Shown piece by piece: positions 46,332-54,376 of a stretch of 64,000 nt of DNA. Each line of letters begins with the position of its first letter. Position 1 is the stretch's first letter. The stretch spans positions 372,001 through 436,000 of the forward strand of contig JAQGOL010000025.1 in NCBI GenBank assembly GCA_028293625.1. Reading direction: 5' to 3'. The position numbers were made by a program, and so were the translations under genes. The DNA is from Chthoniobacteraceae bacterium (GTDB lineage Bacteria > Verrucomicrobiota > Verrucomicrobiia > Chthoniobacterales > Chthoniobacteraceae). Below the pieces are notes generated by a model. The model saw only the letters and a list, made by a program, of their open reading frames with translations. It was not told the DNA's origin and searched no databases.

Positions 46332-49079
46332 CTACGAATTGCGCATGATCAGGCGGACGGCGTCGAGCCGAAGGCGCGATCCGGCAAGCGCGGCCTGAAG
46401 CTCGGCTTTCTGCAGCCTGGCGGCTTCAATTTCGGCGGGCCGGACGTGATCATTAATTTCGCGGAGCACTTCCAATCGCTCGATCTCGCCCTGCAATTGC
46501 GTCTCCAACACAACGGAGGCGGCGGCGACAATCTCCACCATTTTCTCACCGGCAATCGCCTGCGCTTTTTCAAGCATCGTCGGCAGGAACTTCTTCTTTA
46601 CCACCGCGCGATCGAGCAGCTTGAAGATGTCGCCTTTTTCCAATTGAGCCACTTTGAAAGCCGCGTCGTCGGAGAGATCCTGGAGCTCGTGGTTGACGAC
46701 AACCCGCACCGGCGTGGCGGGCAGGAACCGGTCAGCGTGCAACGCGGCGGGAGCGACACATTCCACCACGCAATAAGCCTCCAGCATCATCGCTTCTTTG
46801 CCGGAGCCTTTCCATACGCCAAAACAGGCGTTGCCGGCTTCGGCGCCGAGCAGCAGATCGAGCGCGCCGCTGAGGAGCGGATGATCAGCGCTCATAAACC
46901 CAAGATCTTCCCGGCTCAAAGCGCGCGTACGATCGAAGGTGACTGACATTCCCTCCTCGGGCAGTGAAGGAAATGCGTCCGTGAGAAGATGGCCGGGCTG
47001 CAGCAGATAAGTGCGGTTGCCTCCGCCGAGATCCTCCACGTTCACGCCAAAATGATCCATGAGCCCAACAAAGAACTCTTCAAATGAATCATCGGCGTCC
47101 CGGGCGCGAATCTCGTTGACCATGAGCGCGGCCTGCTCGGGCCGGCAGGAGTTGAGTTCAAGCAGCCGATCGTGGCCGCGTTCGAGTTTCCTGGCGACCT
47201 GGCCGTGGTGCTCCTTGGAACGCTTGAGAAACGCGGTCAGCTTTCTTGCGTTAAAACTCTCGAGCAAGGGGTGCAGCTCTTTTTCGAGTGCTTTTGCAAT
47301 CTCATCGGCGCCGTGCAGGTTTTTCTCAAACGCGTTGAGGCCTTCGTGATACCAGCGGGCAAGCACCTCGGATTCGCTCCCCTGGATATAAGGAACATGG
47401 ATCTGGATTGTCGCCCGCTGTCCGATTCGATCGAGACGGCCGATGCGTTGTTCCAGGAGCTCGGGGTTGGCTGGCAGATCAAAAAGAACAAGGTGATGCG
47501 CAAACTGGAAGTTGCGTCCTTCACTTCCAATTTCCGAACAGATCAGGATGCGGGCGCCTTCTTCTTCGGCAAAGAACGCGGCGTTGCGGTCGCGCTGCAT
47601 CAGGGTAAGCCCTTCATGAAAGAGGGCGCAGCTCACGCTCATTTCGCGCTGCAAACGTTCGGAGAGTTGTTCGACCATTTCGCGCGTCTTGCAGATCAAA
47701 AGGATTTTGGCGTCTTCATGCTCTTTTAACAAAGCAGCGAGCCATTTTACCTTGAGCACCATCGGATCGGCTTCTTTCGCCAATTTTAATGGCGAAAGAT
47801 TGGCGCGGCGTTCAGGGAATCCCGATAAGGCGGCACGCGTATTGCGAAACATGACGCGGCCCGTGCCAAACGCATCGAGCAACTCCTTCACCAGATGTTT
47901 GCGCGCTTTTTCATCCCCGGCCATCAACTCTTCGCAATGCCGCCGGATACGCTCCGATTTTGCTCCAAAAAGAGCCTGATCAGCAGCGGTCACAGGCTTG
48001 CCGTCGATCACCCGGTCAATCGCTTTTGCGACCTGTTCATAATGATCGGCTTCCTCTAAAAACTGAGCCAGATCCGAGTACCGATCCGGATCAAGGAGAC
48101 GCAACCGTGCAAAATGGCTTTCGGGTCCAAGTTGCTGCGGCGTGGCGGTAAGCAGGAGCAGACCGGGCGTCCTGACAGCGAGTGCATCGACGAGCGCATA
48201 CTGCGGGCTGACATTTTCCGCGCTCCATTCAAGGTGATGCGCTTCATCGACAACCAGCAGATCCCAGCCGGCTGCGAGGAGCTGGGCGGCCCGGTCCGGA
48301 TTCCGGGAAAGGAACTCGATGCTGCCAATCACAAGCTGGCTGTCGAGGAACGGATTCGCCTCGGGATCATTGAGCTGAATCGACTCGCAGCGTTCCAGAT
48401 CGAATATGCTGAAGAGCAGATTAAAGCGGCGCCAGAGTTCGATAAACCATTGATGGATCAACGGTTCAGGCACGAGGATCAGGATCCGCTCGGCGCGACC
48501 GGTCAAATGAAGCCGGTGCAAAATGAGGCCGGCCTCGATCGTTTTGCCCAAGCCGACTTCGTCCGCCAAAAGGACACGCGGCACCAGTCGGGAGGCCACT
48601 TCGCCGGCGATAAACATCTGATGCGCCAGCAGATCGACCCGGCCGCCAAGAAAACCGCGCACCGGGCTTTGGCGCATTTTGCTGCGGCGCGAAAGCGCGT
48701 CAACGCGGAGGTTAAACGTCTCAATCTCATCGATCTGCCCGCCGAATAACCGGTCCTCGGGCTTGCTGAAGCTGATCAAATCGGAGAGCTCCGCCTCGGC
48801 CACTTCGCGTCCCGGCGTGAGATAGACAAGCAGCCCGGCGCGTTCCTCCACCGATTCGACCACCATTTGCGCGCCATCGTGGGACTTGATGCGGTCGCCT
48901 TCCTTGAAAACAACGCGGCGCAGCGGAGCTGATTCCAAGGCGTACTTGCGATGTTCGGTCGCTGCGGGGAAGAAGACTTCCACCCTGCCGAACTCCGTTT
49001 TGAGAAGGATGCCGAGGCCGAGTTCGGGCTCGGTATCGCTCACCCATCGTTGACCTGGCACTGGCTTACCGGTTTGCAT
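46332..49079 (-). CDS. rapA: RapA-like SNF2-family ATPase (RNA polymerase recycling)
   Basis: A 915-aa protein starting at ATG 49079, where MQTGKPVPGQRWVSDTEPELGLG matches the RapA N-terminus (PGQRWISD.E.ELGLG). Two Tudor-like beta regions (to about 110) are followed by the SNF2 helicase core: ADEVGLGK179TIEAG (Walker A), VVDEAHHLEW (motif II, DEAH, near 275), LLTATPQQLGPESHF (motif III), ICSEIGSEGRNFQFAHHLVLFDLPANPELLEQRIGRLDRIGQ (motifs V-VI). The C-terminal region matches RapA length and ends in a coiled helix. RapA uses ATP to release RNA polymerase from stalled complexes, best known in gammaproteobacteria. It is convergent with the ETR1-like kinase. Confidence 0.92.
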   Translation of the reverse strand: MQTGKPVPGQRWVSDTEPELGLGILLKTEFGRVEVFFPAATEHRKYALESAPLRRVVFKEGDRIKSHDGAQMVVESVEERAGLLVYLTPGREVAEAELSDLISFSKPEDRLFGGQIDEIETFNLRVDALSRRSKMRQSPVRGFLGGRVDLLAHQMFIAGEVASRLVPRVLLADEVGLGKTIEAGLILHRLHLTGRAERILILVPEPLIHQWFIELWRRFNLLFSIFDLERCESIQLNDPEANPFLDSQLVIGSIEFLSRNPDRAAQLLAAGWDLLVVDEAHHLEWSAENVSPQYALVDALAVRTPGLLLLTATPQQLGPESHFARLRLLDPDRYSDLAQFLEEADHYEQVAKAIDRVIDGKPVTAADQALFGAKSERIRRHCEELMAGDEKARKHLVKELLDAFGTGRVMFRNTRAALSGFPERRANLSPLKLAKEADPMVLKVKWLAALLKEHEDAKILLICKTREMVEQLSERLQREMSVSCALFHEGLTLMQRDRNAAFFAEEEGARILICSEIGSEGRNFQFAHHLVLFDLPANPELLEQRIGRLDRIGQRATIQIHVPYIQGSESEVLARWYHEGLNAFEKNLHGADEIAKALEKELHPLLESFNARKLTAFLKRSKEHHGQVARKLERGHDRLLELNSCRPEQAALMVNEIRARDADDSFEEFFVGLMDHFGVNVEDLGGGNRTYLLQPGHLLTDAFPSLPEEGMSVTFDRTRALSREDLGFMSADHPLLSGALDLLLGAEAGNACFGVWKGSGKEAMMLEAYCVVECVAPAALHADRFLPATPVRVVVNHELQDLSDDAAFKVAQLEKGDIFKLLDRAVVKKKFLPTMLEKAQAIAGEKMVEIVAAASVVLETQLQGEIERLEVLREINDHVRPAEIEAARLQKAELQAALAGSRLRLDAVRLIMRNS

Positions 49080-49283
49080 AAAAGGGCGACTAGCCTCTAC
49101 CAATGGGCCGGGTTCGTGCAAAGGCTTTCGGTGCCTCAATGCAGAGGTTTTTTTAAATGTCAAAACGGCAGTGACCGTATTGAACACCACATTACATTCA
49201 TCGTGCCTTTAATCGACGGGACCAATGGATCATCCGGCGGGAAGGCGTCTACAAAACAAAAGCAACGTTCCGCGCTTCAAAGC

Positions 49284-50096
49284 TTAGCGGCGGCCGGAGA
49301 GCGCCGCGGCATACGTGCGCTCGATCGCGGCAATGGAACCGCCCGCATCGCCATACAACGAGTCGTCCAACAGATGGCTTGCAAGCGCGATATCGGCGGA
49401 AATCGTCCCGGCACTTCCGCGGCTTCCTGCGTTTTCGATCGCCAGATCGATCTGCGCCTCAATCCGCGCGAGATCACTTTCCATTTCCTCGAGCGACTCG
49501 GCGCGCCGCTCCAGGTTGGCCAGGCGTTCCTCCAAAATACGCAGGGTCGCCTGCTTCGATTCCCGTAAAGAGGACGATATCTTTTCAGATCCAAGCGATT
49601 TGATCGCCGCGTCGATTTTCCCCACCAACTCCGCCTCGTTTGCGCGGGAGTCGATGGCGGCGAGGTTTTGCTGCGCAATCAGAAGTTTTAGATAAAGCCA
49701 ACAAAGCTTCCCCAACGCCTCCCGGTTACTTTCAATCACGAACTCTTCAGACTGCAGTTCATGATGAATCTGGAGTATCTGCGCGCAACGCCCTTCAAGC
49801 AATTGGAGCCGGTCGCGCCGCTCGATGGAAAGCTTGTCGATCAAAGCGCTTCTTTGTTCCATCAGCGTGCCTGATTGAATTGTTACTTCCCCGGCATCGA
49901 CCAATTGCTGGAAGCGACGGCTGGAGATTACTGCATACAGATAGGCGCCTTCCATCGCCAGCCCAAGCAGCCAGAAACCCGGATGCCCGAACCCGAGGAT
50001 TGCCAGGCCGGCGCACGCCAGCGCGTTGAAGGGGACCCGTCCGAGACCGGGGACAATCGGGGCAATCCAGAAGGCGGTTTTTAAGTAGCGAACCAC
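49284..50096 (-). CDS. Membrane protein with long coiled-coil domain, third gene of the SBP/vWA operon
   Basis: A 270-aa protein if translation starts at the GTG at 50096, seven bases after the preceding stop; longer frames extend to 50216 but overlap that gene. Two hydrophobic segments lie near the N-terminus (FNALACAGLAILGFG, then PGFWLLGLAMEGAYLYAVI), followed by a long charged, heptad-rich region (ALIDKLSIERRDRLQLLEGR, RILEERLANLERRAESLEEME). I do not recognise the family; membrane plus coiled-coil architecture loosely recalls XpaC/TelA or PspA-type envelope proteins. Its place in an operon with two substrate-binding-domain proteins suggests a role in transmitting or anchoring their signal. 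The start codon is uncertain. Confidence 0.65.
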   Translation of the reverse strand: MVRYLKTAFWIAPIVPGLGRVPFNALACAGLAILGFGHPGFWLLGLAMEGAYLYAVISSRRFQQLVDAGEVTIQSGTLMEQRSALIDKLSIERRDRLQLLEGRCAQILQIHHELQSEEFVIESNREALGKLCWLYLKLLIAQQNLAAIDSRANEAELVGKIDAAIKSLGSEKISSSLRESKQATLRILEERLANLERRAESLEEMESDLARIEAQIDLAIENAGSRGSAGTISADIALASHLLDDSLYGDAGGSIAAIERTYAAALSGRR

Positions 50097-50103
50097 GGCT
50101 GTT

Positions 50104-51291
50104 TCATCGGGCGCTGCGCTGCCAGATGACGAGAAGATTGTTAATGACGTCGGCGCTGGGCGATTCGCTTGTGCTGGCGATATCCACTTGGAGGCCGAAC
50201 TTTCCGTATAAAACAAATGGACTCTCAGAGAACTTGATCGGGATGGCCGGGTTGGCGGGACGAAAGCCGTGCTTGAGCGATTCTTTCTGGATCGGTTCGC
50301 TCAACAGGAAGTTAAGGAACTCATCGGCTGCCGCGCGTTGTTGCGGTCCGCTCCAGGGCGTGTCGAGAATATAGTAAGGATTGTCATTCCATATATTCTG
50401 GGTGGGATAGATGATTTTAAGTTCACCCCAGCGGCCCTCCGCGTTTTTGAGGTAATCAATCGCGACGTTTTCATAGACAAAAAGCGCGTCGTAGGAGGAA
50501 GGCCCCCGCAGCACCATGTCGCGCATCATATTTCCAGTGCTGTTGGAAAGGCCGGTCACCGCTTTTTCAATGGAGAGCATCCAGGTTTGGAAAGCAGGAT
50601 CGAGGATATCCTTTAAAGCCAGGCCGCGGTTTTTTTTGTGGTAGTCATCCGCCATCAGCAACAGCGTCATCAAGCCGCTGTTGGATTGATTGGGATGGGT
50701 ATGGCCGAACTTGAACACGCCCCACTCCGGCCTTTTTGCGATGGCATTCCAACCGCCCGGCTCCCCGAGCGCCTCGCCGATCGTCTTGAATGAAACCTCG
50801 CTGTATTTCTTCAGGAACGCCTCATACCGTTCCGCCCACATGACAAACACCATAGGGGTGAGCGCCAGCGATTCTTCCCGGAGAACGGGCTGCTTGTTAT
50901 GGTTAAGGTTCCACTCGCGCACAAATACGTCCTTGTAAGCGCCGCTTGCCGGACTCCAGACATTGATCCGTGAATCGCCGCCGAGCACGGCCTGCGCTGC
51001 TTCCACCGAGCCAAGGGGAATCAGGTTTACTTTAATCCCGCGTCCTTCCTTGCTTGATGCAAACTGTTCAGTGGCCCATGTCAGCCATCGCTGCTTTTCG
51101 GTGCCATAAGCGATGCCGATTTCAATGCCCTTTCCATTCTCCAAACGCGCGCCGGAACCCGTGACCAGGCCGGCATTGGAACTTCCAAGCGGTTTTCCAG
51201 CGAACATTGCATAAGCGCAGTATGCGCACGCCCCGATGAAGAGGAAGACAACGAGCTTTCCGATAAAGGTAAGCCTGGGATTTTCTGACAT
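50104..51291 (-). CDS. Membrane-anchored substrate-binding-domain protein
   Basis: A 395-aa protein with an N-terminal membrane anchor (FIGKLVVFLFIGACAYCAYAMFA). The rest is a periplasmic binding protein type II fold of the SBP_bac_11 kind: GIEIGIAYGTEKQRWLTWATEQF, INVWSPASGAY, ALTPMVFVMWAERYEAF, WGVFKFGHTHPNQSNSGLMTL, YENVAIDYL and FLLSEPIQKESLKHGFRPA. The same motifs occur in the first 370 residues of the upstream gene's product. Its start lies two bases after that stop. No ABC permease or ATPase gene is nearby, so it is unlikely to feed a local transporter; a sensing or assembly role is inferred. Confidence 0.8.
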   Translation of the reverse strand: MSENPRLTFIGKLVVFLFIGACAYCAYAMFAGKPLGSSNAGLVTGSGARLENGKGIEIGIAYGTEKQRWLTWATEQFASSKEGRGIKVNLIPLGSVEAAQAVLGGDSRINVWSPASGAYKDVFVREWNLNHNKQPVLREESLALTPMVFVMWAERYEAFLKKYSEVSFKTIGEALGEPGGWNAIAKRPEWGVFKFGHTHPNQSNSGLMTLLLMADDYHKKNRGLALKDILDPAFQTWMLSIEKAVTGLSNSTGNMMRDMVLRGPSSYDALFVYENVAIDYLKNAEGRWGELKIIYPTQNIWNDNPYYILDTPWSGPQQRAAADEFLNFLLSEPIQKESLKHGFRPANPAIPIKFSESPFVLYGKFGLQVDIASTSESPSADVINNLLVIWQRSAR

Positions 51292-51293
51292 AA

Positions 51294-52961
51294 TTAGAAG
51301 AAAGTGGCGATCTCTTTGAATACCTCGCGGATGTTCTGCGGGTTGCCTTCGTAGAAGCGTGCCTGGGTCGCGTCGGCTATCTTCTTAAGCACTTCTTTCT
51401 GAGCTTCGGCATCGTATCCGATCGTAAAGACACGGATTGAACTATTCTCGTTATCCGAACGAATCTGTTTAAGAAGCGCGTCGAGCTTGATCGAGCTATT
51501 GGTATCCGCGCCGTCGGTAAGCACCACGATGGCTGAGATTTTGCCCGAACCTTTTGATACTTGAATCTGTTTGGCGAAGGTCCTTGAAATCGCATCGTAA
51601 AGGGCGGTGCCGCCGGCGGGAAATAGCGATTCAATCTGGCGTTGAGACTGGTCGCGGATCTGTTTAAGCGGCGCGGAGTTGCCGACAGAAAGAACAGTCT
51701 GGCTAAATGGCACGAGCAGGAATGAATCCTCGTCATCAAGGAGCCTGAGCAATTCCAAGGCGCCAACGCGCGCGCTCGAGATGCGATTATTTTCCTTCAT
51801 GCTTCCCGAGGTGTCGAACACGAGCGCGATATCGGAATGCTTCTTATTGGCACGCCAAAGCCCAACAATGGCGTCCATGATCTCCGGCGTGGGAACTTCC
51901 AAAGTTGTCTTCGGTTCGCGAGGATCAATCCCGTGCGCGACGTCCAAAGGCGCACGAAGCGGCACGTCGACGGCCGCGGGACGGAACCCGAACTCCATCG
52001 CTTTTTCCTGCTGCGGTCTGGCAAGCAGATAGGCGATATAAATTTTTGCGGCTTCCTTCTGTTCGGCGGTTACCCAGTCGCCTTGCACAATACCGACCGG
52101 GTGATCCGTCCAGAAAGCGCCTTCCTTGGGATAAAGCGCCACGATTGGAAATGGCATCTGATATTTGGGCAAATACGACTCGATGACCATGTTCTCGTAG
52201 AGCACCGAAGCACTGAGATACTCCGGTCCGTTGGCAAACATCTTCTTGCCGAAGAAGCCGGTGGAGCTGCCGTAATGAACCACCGATTTTTCGATGGAAG
52301 ATAGAAAGGCCGCGGTCTTTTCAATATCGTGCTGGTTCAAGCCGGAGGTTTTGCCGCTGGCGGCGTAGACTTCGGCAAAGAGCGAAATAAGTCCGCTGTT
52401 GCTAAACTGCGGATGCGTATGGCCGAACTTGAATTGGCCCCATTGGGGATAACCATGCGCCGCCCATCCCTGCTCGTTGGTTGCAAGCGCCAGGATGTCG
52501 CTCCAGCCAACCGGCTTCTTCCCCCAACCTATCGCCTCGGCCATCGGTTTCCACATCGCGATGACCACCGGGGAAAGCAGAAGGTTCTCGGTCGGGCCTA
52601 TCAAATCCCTGCCATTGCGAGCACGCGCCCGGGCGTTGCCGGACTGGATAAATGCGGCCGAAGCCGGACTTGCCAGGTGCGCCTGGGAAACGCCGCTTAA
52701 AAGATCATCAATCAATTCACCTGATCCTTTGGCAACGGCTTCCACGTAGACTGATTTGCCCGATGCTGTCCTGGAGCCGAGCCGGTTGAACTCAACAGTT
52801 ACCGCCTTGACCCAATCCTCTTTTTCCGAGCCGTAAGTAAAAAGGAGCTTCAGCGCGCCGGCGGGAACTTCGTCTTTTGAAACATCGGGCGCTTTGCCAC
52901 AGGAAACCAAACCAAGGAGGAGCAGGAGCCACCAAAGGGAACCGCGAAAGGGCGCTTTCAC
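51294..52961 (-). CDS. Lipoprotein fusing a substrate-binding domain to a von Willebrand A domain
   Basis: A 555-aa protein from a GTG at 52961. The N-terminus WWLLLLLGLVSC21GK is a lipoprotein signal with the lipid-bearing Cys at 21. Residues 35-365 form a binding-protein fold (LLFTYGSEKEDWVKAVTVEFN, LASPASAAFIQ, WGQFKFGHTHPQFSNSGLISL, YENMVIESYL, KAMEFGFRPA). Residues 385-555 form a vWA domain with a complete MIDAS metal site: DTSGS in ALVFDTSGSM, the Thr of PAGGTALYDA and the Asp of VVLTDGADTNSS. The vWA domain probably binds a partner protein through Mg2+. It is the first gene of a three-gene operon, translationally coupled to its paralogue. The combination is unusual for a transporter component. 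Confidence 0.85.
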   Translation of the reverse strand: MKAPFRGSLWWLLLLLGLVSCGKAPDVSKDEVPAGALKLLFTYGSEKEDWVKAVTVEFNRLGSRTASGKSVYVEAVAKGSGELIDDLLSGVSQAHLASPASAAFIQSGNARARARNGRDLIGPTENLLLSPVVIAMWKPMAEAIGWGKKPVGWSDILALATNEQGWAAHGYPQWGQFKFGHTHPQFSNSGLISLFAEVYAASGKTSGLNQHDIEKTAAFLSSIEKSVVHYGSSTGFFGKKMFANGPEYLSASVLYENMVIESYLPKYQMPFPIVALYPKEGAFWTDHPVGIVQGDWVTAEQKEAAKIYIAYLLARPQQEKAMEFGFRPAAVDVPLRAPLDVAHGIDPREPKTTLEVPTPEIMDAIVGLWRANKKHSDIALVFDTSGSMKENNRISSARVGALELLRLLDDEDSFLLVPFSQTVLSVGNSAPLKQIRDQSQRQIESLFPAGGTALYDAISRTFAKQIQVSKGSGKISAIVVLTDGADTNSSIKLDALLKQIRSDNENSSIRVFTIGYDAEAQKEVLKKIADATQARFYEGNPQNIREVFKEIATFF

Positions 52962-53043
52962 GGCGCCACCGTAACCGAATTCGGGTTAAGACAAAGCACT
53001 TCGCGCTCCGTCACGCGATTGTCACATTTCGCCTGGCTATAAA

Positions 53044-53066
53044 AATCAAGCCGGTCGAGGACCGGT
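53044..53066 (-). terminator. Hairpin with T-rich tail after maf
   Basis: On the minus strand, CCGGTC-CTC-GACCGG (plus-strand 53051-53065) is followed by CTTGATTTTTA, resembling a small intrinsic terminator. It starts about 12 bases after the maf stop at 53078. The stem is only six base pairs with a three-base loop. Confidence 0.45.
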
Positions 53067-53077
53067 GATCTGAGCTG

Positions 53078-53656
53078 TTATTCGTTGTAGAACTCACGGA
53101 TCACGCGGCCGAACGTTTCCATTGGTAATCCAACTACATTGCTAAAGGAACCCTCCACACTCTCAATTATCTCACCATTATCGTCCTGCGCGGCGTATGC
53201 ACCTGCCTTGTCCAGGGGACCAATGCGTTGCAGATAAGCGCGGCGGCCTTCCGCGGAGAGCACTCGAAACCGGACTTGAGTTACTTCTATAAATGCGCGC
53301 TCCTGCCCGCTGGAACGGCGGATTAATGAGACGCCTGAAAAGACCGCATGCGCACGGCCATTGAGCTCGGAGAGCATCCGCTCGGCTTCAGGCATATCGG
53401 CGGGTTTACCAAAGATGCGTCCTTCAAAAGCGACCAATGTATCCACCCCTACAACAAGGTTGCCGGGATACTTGGAAGCAAGCGCACTGGCTTTAAGCCG
53501 CGCATTATACAGCACCGTCTCGCCCGGCGAAAAATGGGGCGGCGCCACCTCGATGACATCAGCCGGCTCGACCCGAAACTCGTAATCATGCTCTGCAAGC
53601 AGATCACGGCGTCTCGGCGAGGCGGAAGCGAGGATAAAGGGAGGACGCTTTAACAA
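53078..53656 (-). CDS. maf: Maf family nucleotide pyrophosphatase
   Basis: A 192-aa protein with a TTG start proposed at 53656, giving the usual Maf opening FILASASPRRRDLL directly. Another TTG is at 53674, and no ATG lies between the upstream stop and this motif; a much longer frame overlaps the upstream gene by about 90 bases and is less likely. Family motifs are clear: S-x-S-P-R-R (SASPRRR), VGVDTLVAFEGRIFGKPAD, and GPLDKAGAYAAQDDNGEIIESVEGSFSNVVGLPME. Maf proteins hydrolyse dTTP/UTP or modified nucleotides to monophosphates and affect septum formation. It is the last gene of a minus-strand run with the DUF4412-like and aldo/keto reductase genes. Confidence 0.9.
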   Translation of the reverse strand: MLKRPPFILASASPRRRDLLAEHDYEFRVEPADVIEVAPPHFSPGETVLYNARLKASALASKYPGNLVVGVDTLVAFEGRIFGKPADMPEAERMLSELNGRAHAVFSGVSLIRRSSGQERAFIEVTQVRFRVLSAEGRRAYLQRIGPLDKAGAYAAQDDNGEIIESVEGSFSNVVGLPMETFGRVIREFYNE

Positions 53657-53684
53657 GGCAAGTGAAGCTGACAAGGGTGGATCG

Positions 53685-54359
53685 CTATTTTCCGATTGGG
53701 AAGTTGAATGACGGACTAGGCAATTCTTTATAGTCCACGGGAACTGTGAAAAGAGCGGCGTCGAGATTTTGGTCACTTACCGAAACCAGCGTGGTAGTCA
53801 CTTTTTGTCCGTTAATCAGCATCTCGGTCTTCATCACCATACCGGGAAAATCGTTCGGCCGTGGTGTCATTTGAAGAGAAAGCGCGGCGAGTCCCGAGTT
53901 AAGACACTTTTCCATCGCCGCCGAGATCGCCGCGTAGTTGGGGTAATCGCGCGCGACCCAGTAAGTGGCACTCACCCCGGTCCCATTCCAGGTAAATACC
54001 TCGCACTCGCGATTCTCGATTTTTTCCTTTTTCCCGTTTGAAACGAGCTTTGGAAGATCGGCTCCCTTCGGTCCGGTTTTCTGGCGTTTTTGCATTTCCG
54101 CCGTCAACGCCTGGGTGCTTTCGGCAGGAATCCGCATGAACCCTTTTTTGACATGCATCAGAGTAATAACCTCCCCGGTGGCGCCATCGGTAATCGTGCT
54201 CATCTCAGGAGCCACATCGGCGCGTGCCTTGGACTCCTTGAATTTCAAGGTCATCGTCCCCGACTGCATCGACCCCTCCACTTTCTGGACGATCACAAAA
54301 TCGGCATGGGCAAGCAAACCACCTGCAAGCAAAAAGAGAGGGAAAAGAACGGATTTCAT
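53685..54359 (-). CDS. Secreted DUF4412-like protein
   Basis: A 224-aa protein. The start at 54359 has AGGA eight bases upstream; an ATG three codons earlier (54368) is also possible. It carries a signal peptide (SVLFPLFLLAGGLLAHAD). The body alternates strands (FVIVQKVEGSMQSGTMTLKF, YWVARDYPNYAAISAAME, MVMKTEMLINGQKVTTTLVSV) and resembles the DUF4412 group of outer-membrane-lipoprotein-like (LolA-fold) beta proteins, with an N-terminal strand, KKGFMRIPAES and ending VPVDYKELPSPSF. The function is unknown. It lies between an aldo/keto reductase (17 bp gap) and maf (29 bp gap). Confidence 0.7.
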   Translation of the reverse strand: MKSVLFPLFLLAGGLLAHADFVIVQKVEGSMQSGTMTLKFKESKARADVAPEMSTITDGATGEVITLMHVKKGFMRIPAESTQALTAEMQKRQKTGPKGADLPKLVSNGKKEKIENRECEVFTWNGTGVSATYWVARDYPNYAAISAAMEKCLNSGLAALSLQMTPRPNDFPGMVMKTEMLINGQKVTTTLVSVSDQNLDAALFTVPVDYKELPSPSFNFPIGK

Positions 54360-54376
54360 GCGCGGCATCCTGCTTT

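Noticed and set aside
53657-53776. Longer Maf N-terminus starting at 53776
   Set aside because: It overlaps the upstream gene by about 90 bases and adds residues before the conserved first strand.
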